DNA of 64,000 bases from Amycolatopsis nivea. GTDB taxonomy: Bacteria > Actinomycetota > Actinomycetes > Mycobacteriales > Pseudonocardiaceae. A program made the position numbers and the translations under genes. Of this stretch, positions 42,813 to 51,203 are shown piece by piece. Location of the stretch: positions 1 through 64,000 of the forward strand of contig NZ_SDLT01000010.1 of the NCBI RefSeq assembly GCF_004522235.1, read 5' to 3'. Every line of letters begins with the position of its first letter. Positions within the stretch are counted from its first letter, which is position 1. The notes under the pieces were generated by a model, which had not been told where the DNA came from, ran no database searches, and saw only the letters and a list, made by a program, of their open reading frames with translations.

Positions 42813-44299
42813 TGACCACCACCGCAGATCAGTCCTTGTGGCTCGCGACCGCGTCGGCGACCGGCCGGTCGTCCTTGCGCGGGCGGGAACGCGCCGAGGT
42901 CGCCGTCATCGGCGGTGGCATCGCCGGGATGACCACCGCGTTGTTGCTCGCCCGGCGAGGCGTGAACGTGGCCGTCCTCGAATCGGGACGCATCGCGGAA
43001 GGAGCCAGCGGCAATAACACCGCGAAGGTCACCGCGTTGCAGTCCACTGTGTACTCGACGCTCCTCAGCGAGCACGACGCGGCCACCGCGATGGCCTACG
43101 CCGAGGCGGCGCTGGCCGGGGTCGAACTGGTCGCGGAGCTGGCCGAACCCATTGACTGCGGCCTGCGCAGGCTGCCCGCCGCGACGTTCGCGATGGACGC
43201 CGACGAGGTGGACACCGTGCGAGCGGAGTACGAAGCCGCGACGCAGGCGGGTCTTCCGGTCGAATGGACGACCACGCTCGATCTGCCGGTCCCGGTGCGC
43301 GGTGCGGTGCGGCTGCCCGGGCAACTCGCGCTCCATCCGGCCGACTACGTGCGCGGGCTCGCCGACGCCGTCGAGGCCGAGGGCGGCCGCGTCTTCGAGA
43401 ACAGTCGCGTCCGGCAGGTCAGCGCCGCACCGCCGTACCGGGTCACGACCGAGGACGGTGCGCTCGACGCCGAAAACGTGGTCGTCGCAACGCATTACCC
43501 GATCCTCGACCGCGGGCTGTTCTTCCCCCGGCTGGAGGTGCAACGGTCGTATTGCGTCGCCGCGACCCTGAAATCCGGCAAGCCGCCGCAGGAGCTGGCG
43601 ATCAGCGCCGGGAGTCCATTGTGGTCTTTCGCCTCCTATGAAGACCGGCTGATCCTCGGCGGGCAAGGACATCCGGCGGGCGACCCGGTCGACTTCGCGC
43701 GGTACACCGAGCTGGGCGAATTCGCGGCGCGCCACTTCGACGTCGACGAGGTCACGCACCGCTGGTCCGCGCAGGATCCGAAGGCCTACGACAGCATCCC
43801 GATCGCCGGGCCGTACTTCCCGGGCGCCCGGAAGCTGTGGGTCGAAACGGGTTTCGGAAAGTGGGGCCTGGCGATGGGGACCGCGGCGGCGACCGTGGTG
43901 GCCGACGGGATCACCGGATCCGCCAATCCGCATCGGGACCTCTTTTCCCCGCAACGGATTTCGCTGAAGTCGGCGTCGAAGCTGATGCAGCAGAACGCGA
44001 AGGTGGCGAAGGACTTCGTCGGCGACCGGCTCGCGCAAGCCGACGCGAAAAGCACCGACGACATCGCCGTGGACCAGGCGAAAGTGCTGGCGGACGGACA
44101 CGGTCGCAAAGGTGTCTACCGTGACCGGGAAGGCACATTGCACGCGGTTTCCATGCGCTGCACGCATCTCGGCTGTTTCGTGCGGTTCAACGCCGCCGAG
44201 CGCAGCTGGGACTGCCCGTGCCACGGTTCGCGATTCGACGTCGACGGCATCGTTCTCGAAGGTCCCGCCACCGCGCCGTTGCCTCGCCGAACTCCCTGA
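42812..44299 (+). CDS. FAD-dependent oxidoreductase with C-terminal Rieske domain
   Basis: 495 aa. A DAO-type FAD domain ([25 protein letters not shown] near residues 33-60) covers about 400 residues. The C-terminus has a Rieske 2Fe-2S domain, [10 protein letters not shown]...[12 protein letters not shown]. This architecture (YhfW-like) is widespread but its substrate is unknown. Coupled to the DUF4383 gene and followed by Mn-catalase, so a role in redox stress is plausible. Confidence 0.9.
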   Translation: MTTTADQSLWLATASATGRSSLRGRERAEVAVIGGGIAGMTTALLLARRGVNVAVLESGRIAEGASGNNTAKVTALQSTVYSTLLSEHDAATAMAYAEAALAGVELVAELAEPIDCGLRRLPAATFAMDADEVDTVRAEYEAATQAGLPVEWTTTLDLPVPVRGAVRLPGQLALHPADYVRGLADAVEAEGGRVFENSRVRQVSAAPPYRVTTEDGALDAENVVVATHYPILDRGLFFPRLEVQRSYCVAATLKSGKPPQELAISAGSPLWSFASYEDRLILGGQGHPAGDPVDFARYTELGEFAARHFDVDEVTHRWSAQDPKAYDSIPIAGPYFPGARKLWVETGFGKWGLAMGTAAATVVADGITGSANPHRDLFSPQRISLKSASKLMQQNAKVAKDFVGDRLAQADAKSTDDIAVDQAKVLADGHGRKGVYRDREGTLHAVSMRCTHLGCFVRFNAAERSWDCPCHGSRFDVDGIVLEGPATAPLPRRTP

Positions 44300-44399
44300 A
44301 AAGACCCCGGAATCCCGGGTGTAGGACGGATGATCGCGGGCATTCCTGCCGGACTCGCCGGGCGCGCCGCCCGGCTCGAATCCCCGGGAGAGGACGCTG

Positions 44400-45266
44400 A
44401 TGTTCCGACACACCAAGCTGCTGCAGTTCGAGGCGAAGCCCGAGAAGCCGGATCCGGTGTACGCGCACAAGCTCCAGGAGCTGATCGGCGGCGCGTTCGG
44501 CGAGATGACGGTGACCATGCAGTACCTGTTTCAGGGCTGGAACTGCCGCATCGAGGGCAAGTACAAGGACCTGATCATGGACACCGCGACCGAGGAGATC
44601 GGGCACGTCGAAATGCTCGCCACGATGGTCGCGCGGCTGCTGGAGGGCGCGCCGGCCACCGCGACCGCGGAAGCGGTGAAGGACCCGGTGATGGCCGCGG
44701 TGATCGGCGGGATGGACCCGCAGCAGGCGATCGTGGCCGGCGGCGGCGCGCTGCCCGCCGACTCGAACGGCACGCCGTGGAACGGCAAGTACATAGTCGC
44801 CTCCGGCAATCTTCTCGCCGACTTCCGCGCCAACGCGGCGGCCGAGGCACAGGGCAGGCTGCAGACCGCGCGGCTGTACCGGATGACCGACGACCCCGGC
44901 GTGAAGGCGATGCTGCAGTTCAACCTCGCGCGCGACACCGTGCACCAGAAGCAATGGCTGGCCGCGATCGAGGAACTCCAGGCCGACGGCCTGGAAAGCG
45001 ACATCGCGCCGACTGCGTTGTTCGACGAGGAAAACCAGGACCACAACAACACGGTGTGGCATCTGTCCGACGGCCCGGACGGCGCGAAGGCGGGCTGGAG
45101 CTTCGGCGGGGAAGGCATCGAGTACCTCACCGACCCGAAACCGCTCGGTGGCCCCGGCACGGCACCGAAGCCGGACCCCGCGCTGTACGGCACGTACTCG
45201 CCGACGCAGAACGCGGCGGGTTCGCTGAAGGGGAAGGCCAAAGAGGCGAAGAACAAGGCTAAGTGA
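44400..45266 (+). CDS. Manganese (non-haem) catalase
   Basis: 288 aa. Di-manganese ligands sit in GGAFGEMTVTMQYLFQ, TEEIGHVEM, AQGRLQTARLYRMTDDPGVK and LARDTVHQKQW. C-terminal extension of about 45 residues ends in AAGSLKGKAKEAKNKAK. It dismutates hydrogen peroxide. The GSLKG string recalls the targeting peptide of the encapsulin cargo in this window, though the context differs. Confidence 0.93.
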   Translation: MFRHTKLLQFEAKPEKPDPVYAHKLQELIGGAFGEMTVTMQYLFQGWNCRIEGKYKDLIMDTATEEIGHVEMLATMVARLLEGAPATATAEAVKDPVMAAVIGGMDPQQAIVAGGGALPADSNGTPWNGKYIVASGNLLADFRANAAAEAQGRLQTARLYRMTDDPGVKAMLQFNLARDTVHQKQWLAAIEELQADGLESDIAPTALFDEENQDHNNTVWHLSDGPDGAKAGWSFGGEGIEYLTDPKPLGGPGTAPKPDPALYGTYSPTQNAAGSLKGKAKEAKNKAK

Positions 45267-45277
45267 CGGGTGCGCAG

Positions 45278-45306
45278 GGACCCCGGGCCGATCGTGTCCG
45301 GGGTTC
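45278..45306. terminator. Bidirectional terminator between catalase and SDR
   Basis: Nine-base arms 45278-45286 and 45298-45306 (one G-T pair) lie between two convergent stop codons. Confidence 0.6.
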
Positions 45307-45313
45307 TTGCCGG

Positions 45314-46057
45314 TCAGACGCCGTATCCGCCGTCTACGTCGAGCTTCTGCCCGCTGATGAACCTGGCGCGGTCCGACGCCAGGAAGCACACCGCTTCGGC
45401 GATGTCCTGCGCGTTGCCGAAGGTGCGCAACGGGATGGCGCGCCGGGCCGCTTCGAGGGCACGGTCGTCGAGGTCGCCGTTGGCCATCAGGTCCGCGGCC
45501 ATCCCGTCCGTCAGCATTCCGGGCCCGACACAGTTGACCCGGACGCCGAACCGGCCTTCCTCGGCCGCGAGTGCCCGGGCGGTCGCTTCCACCGCACCCT
45601 TGGGTCCGGCGGAAAGACCGTCGCGGACTGGATAGCGCTTGGTCGCGGCTGTGGTGACCGCGACGATCGAACCTTTGCCGGCACGCAGGGCGGGCAGCGC
45701 CGGATGGACGAGGTTGAAGAACGCGGCGGCTTCCGCGGTGAGATGCCTGCCGAAGCCGGCGGGATCCACTGTGGACAGATGCTGCTGCGGGACGAGCGGC
45801 CCGGCGGCGTGGACGAGGGCGTGGATCGCTCCGAAACGCTCGATGTACGCCTTGGTCTGGTGCGCATCGGTGAGGTCCAGGGGATCCGCGGTCGCTTCGA
45901 GTTCGGTGGCTAGCCGCTTGGCTGCTTCGTGATCGCTGCGGTAAGTGAAGGCGACCGCGGAGCCGCGTTCGGCGAGGGTCCGGCAGATCGCGGAGCCCAG
46001 CCCTCCGGTGCCGCCGGTCACGACCGCGACGCCCGGCTTGCCGTGGAAATCCTTCAA
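45314..46057 (-). CDS. SDR-family protein with altered active site
   Basis: 247 aa from a TTG at 46057, which has GGAAGAAGG seven nt upstream; an in-frame TTG at 46087 has no such site. VVTGGTGGLGSAI is the cofactor loop. By spacing from the catalytic-serine position (here Thr in VAVTTAA), the catalytic tyrosine is replaced by Ser in SAGPK while the lysine is kept, and NNAG is HAAG. A weak or non-canonical reductase is likely. Confidence 0.82.
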   Translation of the reverse strand: MKDFHGKPGVAVVTGGTGGLGSAICRTLAERGSAVAFTYRSDHEAAKRLATELEATADPLDLTDAHQTKAYIERFGAIHALVHAAGPLVPQQHLSTVDPAGFGRHLTAEAAAFFNLVHPALPALRAGKGSIVAVTTAATKRYPVRDGLSAGPKGAVEATARALAAEEGRFGVRVNCVGPGMLTDGMAADLMANGDLDDRALEAARRAIPLRTFGNAQDIAEAVCFLASDRARFISGQKLDVDGGYGV

Positions 46058-46183
46058 GGGCAGCCTTCTTCCGTCGGCGCAAAGCAAGCGCTTGGTGCGA
46101 GCTTACGGTCCCGCGCGGTGCCGGTCAAACGGCGAAATCAGGTGTCCGCTGAGCCGACGCATGCGTTCCGCGGCCCCCTTCGA

Positions 46184-46197
46184 CGAAGGTACCTTCG
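46184..46197. promoter_or_regulatory. 14-bp perfect palindrome CGAAGGTACCTTCG
   Basis: Lies 36 bp before the GTG start of the plus-strand SDR in the divergent region between two SDR genes; a likely operator for an unidentified regulator. Confidence 0.5.
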
Positions 46198-46232
46198 CGC
46201 GGCTGAGTGCTCCGAGCCGAAGGAAGTGGAAC

Positions 46233-46973
46233 GTGCCCGATCAACTCGTCGACCTGCGGGACAAAATCGTGTTCGTCACCGGTGCCGCGCAAGGGCAGGG
46301 TGCCGAGCACGCCCGGACCACCGCGCGGCTGGGCGCCCGCGTCGTCCTGGCGGACCTGGACGAAAGCGCCGTCGCCGCGGTCGCGGACGAGATCGACGGC
46401 GAGACGCTCGTCGTCGGATTGGACGTGCGCAGCAAGGAAAACTGGGCCACCGCCATGGAACGCACCCGTGCTGAGTTCGGCCGGGTCGACGTCCTTGTCA
46501 ACAATGCCGGTTTCTACCGCAAGGCACCGTTGGCGAGCTTCGAGGAGGACCACCTGACGCACACCTTGGGGGTCAATTTGATCGGCCCGGTCCTCGGGAT
46601 GCAGGCCGTGCTGCCGTTGATGCGCGAACGCGGCGGTTCGATCGTCAACGTCGCCTCGACCGCGGCGCTGACCGGTTTCGCGGGCGGACTGGGATACGGC
46701 GCGTCGAAATGGGGGCTGCGCGGGGCGAGCAAATCGGCGGCGAAGGAACTCGGCGAGTTCGGCATCCGGGTCAACTGCGTCTGCCCGGGCGCGATCGACA
46801 CGCAGATGATCTCCGAAACGACCCGCGCGGGCGGCGGCGCGGTGGCGGGGCAGCCGATCCGCCGTCCCGGCACGACGGGTGAGGTGGCGGCGTTGGTGGC
46901 GTTTCTGGCCAGTGATGCGAGCAGTTACTGCACGGGGCAGGATTTCGTGATCGACGGCGGTCAAACTGCCTGA
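46233..46973 (+). CDS. SDR-family oxidoreductase (3-alpha/20-beta-HSD-like)
   Basis: 246 aa from GTG with AAGGAAG upstream. VTGAAQGQGAEHARTTARLGARVVLADLD, NNAG, the catalytic Ser (NVASTAALTG) and GYGASKWGLRG (YxxxK) are intact, and CTGQDFVIDGGQTA closes the fold. It resembles actinobacterial 3-alpha/20-beta-hydroxysteroid dehydrogenases, and it borders the steroid cluster. Confidence 0.87.
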   Translation: MPDQLVDLRDKIVFVTGAAQGQGAEHARTTARLGARVVLADLDESAVAAVADEIDGETLVVGLDVRSKENWATAMERTRAEFGRVDVLVNNAGFYRKAPLASFEEDHLTHTLGVNLIGPVLGMQAVLPLMRERGGSIVNVASTAALTGFAGGLGYGASKWGLRGASKSAAKELGEFGIRVNCVCPGAIDTQMISETTRAGGGAVAGQPIRRPGTTGEVAALVAFLASDASSYCTGQDFVIDGGQTA

Positions 46974-47010
46974 CGCACCGGCGGGGTCGGCCCTCCCCGG
47001 CGAGGGCCGA

Positions 47011-47841
47011 TCAGCCGGAAGCAGACCCGCCGTTGGCCAGCTGCAATTCGACCTCCGACGGCGGCAAGTCCGGCACCGCCCGCGGTCGCAGCGTGGGCAC
47101 GCCGTTGGCGACCCGCCACACCGTCGCCGCGGCATTGCGCACCTCGGTGATCGTGGCGACCAGATCGAGCGCTCGCGTCGGCCCGCACACCGACAGCGCG
47201 AAGTGCCCGTCGTCGTCCATCGTGGTGATCGGCGCGGCCACCACGGTCACGCCGTGATGGGTGCCCTGCGCGTCCACGGCCACCCCGCCGCGGTCGCGGA
47301 CCCGGGCGAGGTCGCGCATGAGCTGGCTGCGGGTCTGGATGGAGTACTGGGTCGGCGCGTAGCCGAAATGCAGCTCCGGCCAGTGGTCGGGGGAGAGGGT
47401 GGCGAGCAGCGCCCGGCCCGGCGCGGTGAGCGTGACCGGCTGCCGGGCGCCCGCGCTCCACTGCCCGGAGGCGGACGGCCACGAGCCGATCCGTTCGAGG
47501 TGCATGATCTCCGCGCCGACCAGCATGCTGAGGTACACCGTCAGCCCGCTGCGGCGATGCAGCTCAGCCATCACCGCGACGGCGGCGCGGGGGACAGTGC
47601 GCCGGCGGGTGAACTGCGAGCCGAGCTCGAACATGCGCACCCCGAGCGTGTAGGTGAACTCCTTGCGCTCCACCCAGCCGAGCTCGACCAGCCGCTGCAG
47701 GATCCGGTGCGCCGAAGACCGCGGCACGTGCGAGCGGCGGGCGAGTTCGGCCAGAGTCAGCGGCCGTTCGCCCACGAAGGACTCCAGCAGCGACGCGACG
47801 CGGTCGATCATCGCCGCGGGGGCTTCCTCGATGTGCGCCAT
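47011..47841 (-). CDS. IclR-family transcriptional regulator (steroid cluster edge)
   Basis: 276 aa. Winged helix at about 12-70 (RVASLLESFVGERPLTLAELARRSHVPRSSAHRILQRL), then the effector domain (GARQPVTLTAPGRALLATL). Upstream lies a perfect TGTCAGA-A-TCTGACA palindrome. Similar IclR proteins control 3-ketosteroid hydroxylase genes, which fits its place beside kshA. Confidence 0.9.
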   Translation of the reverse strand: MAHIEEAPAAMIDRVASLLESFVGERPLTLAELARRSHVPRSSAHRILQRLVELGWVERKEFTYTLGVRMFELGSQFTRRRTVPRAAVAVMAELHRRSGLTVYLSMLVGAEIMHLERIGSWPSASGQWSAGARQPVTLTAPGRALLATLSPDHWPELHFGYAPTQYSIQTRSQLMRDLARVRDRGGVAVDAQGTHHGVTVVAAPITTMDDDGHFALSVCGPTRALDLVATITEVRNAAATVWRVANGVPTLRPRAVPDLPPSEVELQLANGGSASG

Positions 47842-47884
47842 TGCAACACCACCTCCAGACTGCGTATGTCAGATTGAGACTACC

Positions 47885-47899
47885 TGTCAGAATCTGACA
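47885..47899. promoter_or_regulatory. Palindromic operator TGTCAGAATCTGACA
   Basis: Perfect 15-bp palindrome 44 bp upstream of the iclR start; an extra TGTCAGATT half-site lies at 47867-47875. A near-identical site is at 61264-61278 in front of tetR. Confidence 0.65.
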
Positions 47900-47952
47900 C
47901 CTTGGAGTGTAGGCACACCGGAGCTCGGCTGTAAACCGCCTCCGGACAGCAA

Positions 47953-47989
47953 GATGCGCCGTGCCCGGGGAAACCGGACACGGCGCATC
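47953..47989. terminator. Terminator downstream of the kshA transcript
   Basis: Sixteen-base arms 47953-47968 and 47974-47989 pair with one mismatch around GGAAA, just beyond the stop of the small gene after kshA. Confidence 0.8.
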
Positions 47990-47996
47990 TGTGCGG

Positions 47997-48260
47997 TCAT
48001 ACGGTCTGGACGATCCGCAGCCGCCCGGCGGCGACCTCGGCGTCGAGGGACTCCTTGAGCCGCGAACACCCCGCCAGTGCGGGACCTGGCATCGGCGACG
48101 TGCCGAGTTCCGCGCAAGCCTCGATCGCGGCGGCGTTCCATTGCAAGCTCGTCTGGTGCACCGTGCTCTTGCGCACCAGCAGCCGCGCCGCGCAGTGTTG
48201 GCAGTGCAGCGGCTGCATCGGCATGTCGTCGAGCCGGTTGTCGGTCCTCGGTTCGCTCAC
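47997..48260 (-). CDS. Small conserved protein coupled to kshA
   Basis: 87 aa, GTG start overlapping the kshA stop. A CxxC pair (LHCQHCAARLLVRKSTVHQTSLQWN) is followed by two more cysteines (EAC, GCSR), possibly a zinc or Fe-S knuckle. I do not recognise a named family. Translational coupling to kshA suggests a role with the hydroxylase, for example maturation or electron transfer. Confidence 0.7.
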   Translation of the reverse strand: MSEPRTDNRLDDMPMQPLHCQHCAARLLVRKSTVHQTSLQWNAAAIEACAELGTSPMPGPALAGCSRLKESLDAEVAAGRLRIVQTV

Positions 48261-49402
48261 GGCGCGGTCTCCGTCGGCTTGGCCTGGCGGGCGATGTTGG
48301 CGGCCACCTCGTCGTGCCACGCCTGGGTCGGCCGGGTGAGGTCGAGTTCGTACTCGAAGCGGTCGACCATCTCCGGGCGGATGTCGGCGACGTCGACGTA
48401 GAACTGCTCGTACCAGCGGCGCAGCTGGTACACCGGCCCGTCCTCCTCGCACAGCAGCGGGTTGTCGATCCGGGCCTTGTTCTTCCAGATCTCGACGTCC
48501 TGCTCGAAGCCGACCTTGATGTAGTCGCCGAGCGCGATCGCCGAGCGCATCGCCGCGTCCTCGGGCAGGGTTGCCGATTTCTTGACGATGATCCCGTACT
48601 GCAGCACGAACGAATCCGCCGTGATCGGGTAGTGGCAGTTCAGCAGAACCGTGTGGTGGTCGCCGAATTCGTAGTGATAAGTCAGGTCGTCGATCATGAA
48701 CGACGGGCCGTAATACGACGCGACGGAGGTGCTGCCGAGCATTTTCGGCTGTCCTTCGGGCGCGGGGTAGTCGTCGCGGGAGTCGCCGTTCATGTACTGG
48801 GTCGCGACGTGGCCCTCGAAGACGTTCTTGAAGTACGTCGGCAGCGATCCGTGCACGTAAAAGAAATGCGCCATGTCCACGACGTTGTCGATGATCTCGC
48901 GGCAGTTGGTGTTGACGACGGTCGTGTACCAGTGCCAATCGGTCCACTCGTCGCTTTCCGCGCCCTCGATGCGGGGGATGGCGACCTCGTCGGTCGGCTT
49001 CGTGCCTTCCGGGTCGTTCCAGACGAACAGCAGACCGTCCTGCTCCAAGGTCGTCCACGCCTGCGTGCGCGCGAGCATCGGGACGCGTTTGCTGTACGGG
49101 ATCTGCTTGCACCGGCCGTCGCCGCCCCAGCGCCAGTCGTGGAACGGGCAGGCGATCTCGTCGCCCTTGACCTCGCCCTGGGACAGGTCGCCGCCGAGGT
49201 GCCGGCAATAGGAATCGAGGATATTGATCTTTCCGTTCGCCCCGCGGAACACCACGAGTTTCGTGCCGAAGGCGTGCACGGTATGCGGTTTCCCGTCGGC
49301 GAAATCGCGGACGAGACCGAGGCAGTGCCAGCCGCGGGCGAAGCGGGCGGGGGCGGAATCCGCTTCGATCCGGCGGATCTCGTCCTGGTGCAGAGAAGTC
49401 AT
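48257..49402 (-). CDS. kshA: 3-ketosteroid 9-alpha-hydroxylase, oxygenase subunit
   Basis: 381 aa (386 in M. tuberculosis KshA). Rieske ligands C66, H68, C85 and H88 (CRHLGG...CPFHDW) and mononuclear-iron ligands H179 and H184 in DNVVDMAHFFYVHG. It 9-alpha-hydroxylates androst-1,4-diene-3,17-dione or related CoA esters so that ring B opens; KshB supplies electrons. Minus strand, upstream of the small CxxC protein, divergent in function from kshB at 50103. Confidence 0.95.
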   Translation of the reverse strand: MTSLHQDEIRRIEADSAPARFARGWHCLGLVRDFADGKPHTVHAFGTKLVVFRGANGKINILDSYCRHLGGDLSQGEVKGDEIACPFHDWRWGGDGRCKQIPYSKRVPMLARTQAWTTLEQDGLLFVWNDPEGTKPTDEVAIPRIEGAESDEWTDWHWYTTVVNTNCREIIDNVVDMAHFFYVHGSLPTYFKNVFEGHVATQYMNGDSRDDYPAPEGQPKMLGSTSVASYYGPSFMIDDLTYHYEFGDHHTVLLNCHYPITADSFVLQYGIIVKKSATLPEDAAMRSAIALGDYIKVGFEQDVEIWKNKARIDNPLLCEEDGPVYQLRRWYEQFYVDVADIRPEMVDRFEYELDLTRPTQAWHDEVAANIARQAKPTETAP

Positions 49403-49491
49403 CGCGCTCTCCTGGAAAGGGTTGGTGGGGAGCTGTCGGTCCGGTGCGTTCCGGTTCTAACAAGCACCGGGGCCATGAACCCGGTCACAGT

Positions 49492-49878
49492 TCACTGACT
49501 GGAACGCCGCTGGTGCACTACGTCGGCCGGGCTCCAGATCGCGCGCATGCTCGTGATCCGGCCGCGCTCGTCGAACGTCATGACGTCGATCGGCTCGATC
49601 GCGCTCACGAACTCCTCGGTCGTGGTGATCACGCGCAGGTGGAAGGCGGCCGTGTCGCCGGCGGCCCGGACGGCCAGCAGTTCGGCGGTGAGGGCGAGGC
49701 CCTCGAGTTCGCTGTAGAACGCGGCGATGGCTTCCCGGCCCTTGCGGACGGCACTGCCCGCGGGGTCCTCGACGGTGGCGTCCTCGGCGTAAAGGGCGGC
49801 GATCCGCGCCGGGTCGCCTGCTTCGAGCCTGCGCGCGTACTCCGCGACGGTGCGGGTGATCTTGTCGGTGGTCAGCAT
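49492..49878 (-). CDS. Steroid delta-isomerase (KSI-like, SnoaL/NTF2 fold)
   Basis: 128 aa from the ATG at 49878. Y14, D38 (in ATVEDPAG) and D98 (PIDVMTFD) stand at the positions of the catalytic Tyr14, Asp38 and Asp99 of classical ketosteroid isomerase. It moves the double bond from delta-5 to delta-4 in 3-ketosteroids. Divergent from kshB, with 224 bp between them in which no clear operator was found. Confidence 0.82.
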   Translation of the reverse strand: MLTTDKITRTVAEYARRLEAGDPARIAALYAEDATVEDPAGSAVRKGREAIAAFYSELEGLALTAELLAVRAAGDTAAFHLRVITTTEEFVSAIEPIDVMTFDERGRITSMRAIWSPADVVHQRRSSQ

Positions 49879-50102
49879 GCGGGGGATGCAAGCACAGCCG
49901 GGGGCGGGAGCGAGCCCGAGCAACCGCTTGGTGGGAAGCCGCGTCGAATTATGCCGTTGACGTGGGCGGAAGCGCCTGCCGCACAAGATCTTTCGCGACT
50001 CGTCTCCCAGTCAGCGAAACGACCGCGATCCGGCGGGCGGGCGCGGCCGTACCGTGCGCAGGCCCCGTCCGGCGGGGCGAGGGACGACGACCAGGAGGGT
50101 GG

Positions 50103-51122
50103 ATGTCCGCCGAAACGAGTACCGGCCGCGGGAAACGGGTCCGGGTGACCGCCGTCGTGGAGGAGACCGCCGACGCGCGCTCGTTCGTCGTGGAGCCGGC
50201 CGGCGACCCCGCGTTCGGCTACCGCGCCGGGCAGTTCCTGACCGTGCGGGTCCCGGACGCCGGAACGGGTTCCGCCCGCTGCTACTCGCTGTCGAGTTCG
50301 CCGCACTGCGACGAGGCGATGAAGTTCACCGTCAAACGGGTGCGGGGCGGGCACGGGTCCAACTGGCTGTGCGACACCGTCACCGCGGGCGCTGAGCTGG
50401 ACGTGCTCCCGCCGGCGGGGACCTTCACGCCCGCGTCGCTGGACCAGTCCGTGGTGCTGCTCGCGGGCGGCAGCGGGATCACTCCGGTGATCGCCATCGC
50501 GAAGTCGATCCTGTTCGGCGGCAGCGGGGAAGTCGTGCTGCTTTACGCGAACCGTGACGAAGCGTCGGTGATCTTCGCTGCCGAACTGGCCGCCCTCGAG
50601 AGCAAGTTTCCCGATCGCTTCACGGTGATACACCTGCTGGAATCACTGCAAGGCTATCCCCGCCGGAACCTGCTGACCGTGTTGCTGCGTCCGTTCGCCG
50701 ACCGCGACCTCTATCTCTGCGGCCCGGAGCCGCTCATGGACGTGGCCGCGGAGGTCGCCGCGAGCGTCGGAATGGCCGGGGTGCACTCCGAACGGTTTCT
50801 TTCCCTGCAGCAAGATCCGTTCGCACCAGCGGAATCCGGGACCGGCGAGGTCGCGTGCACCATGCGGGTCTCGCTCGACGGCGAGGACCACGTCGTCCCG
50901 TGGAGAGCCGGGGCGAAACTCCTCGACGCGCTGCTGGCCGCGGGCGTCGACGCACCGTACTCGTGCCGCGAAGGCGCCTGCAGCGCGTGCGTGTGCTCGC
51001 TGACGGAGGGCAAGGTGAACTTGGCTCGCAACGAGATTCTCACCGAGGACGATCTCGCCGAGGGTTACGTCCTGGCGTGCCAGGCCGAACCGGTCAGCGA
51101 CGAGATCGCGATCGAGTACTGA
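50103..51122 (+). CDS. kshB: 3-ketosteroid 9-alpha-hydroxylase, reductase subunit
   Basis: 339 aa from the ATG after GGAGGGTGG. Order: FAD-binding barrel (RCYSLSSSP), NAD domain (LLAGGSGITPVIAIAKS, YLCGPEPLMD) and C-terminal plant-type 2Fe-2S domain (CREGACSACVCSLTEG...C). It passes electrons from NADH to KshA. First gene of the 10-kb plus-strand operon. Confidence 0.94.
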   Translation: MSAETSTGRGKRVRVTAVVEETADARSFVVEPAGDPAFGYRAGQFLTVRVPDAGTGSARCYSLSSSPHCDEAMKFTVKRVRGGHGSNWLCDTVTAGAELDVLPPAGTFTPASLDQSVVLLAGGSGITPVIAIAKSILFGGSGEVVLLYANRDEASVIFAAELAALESKFPDRFTVIHLLESLQGYPRRNLLTVLLRPFADRDLYLCGPEPLMDVAAEVAASVGMAGVHSERFLSLQQDPFAPAESGTGEVACTMRVSLDGEDHVVPWRAGAKLLDALLAAGVDAPYSCREGACSACVCSLTEGKVNLARNEILTEDDLAEGYVLACQAEPVSDEIAIEY

Positions 51123-51203
51123 AACCGCTGTTCCACTCATCAGGAGACCGGGCCCGATCCGGTTTCCCGGTTGGCAAGCTCGACCCACACACAAGGAGCC
51201 GTC

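Noticed and set aside
44304..44320. Small hairpin between the FAD-Rieske and catalase genes
   Set aside because: Only four outer and two inner pairs with a mismatch; too weak to call a terminator.
49403..50102. KstR-type operator near kshA or kshB
   Set aside because: I saw TTCTAAC and GTTC/GAAC pieces but no TnnAACnnGTTnnA palindrome.
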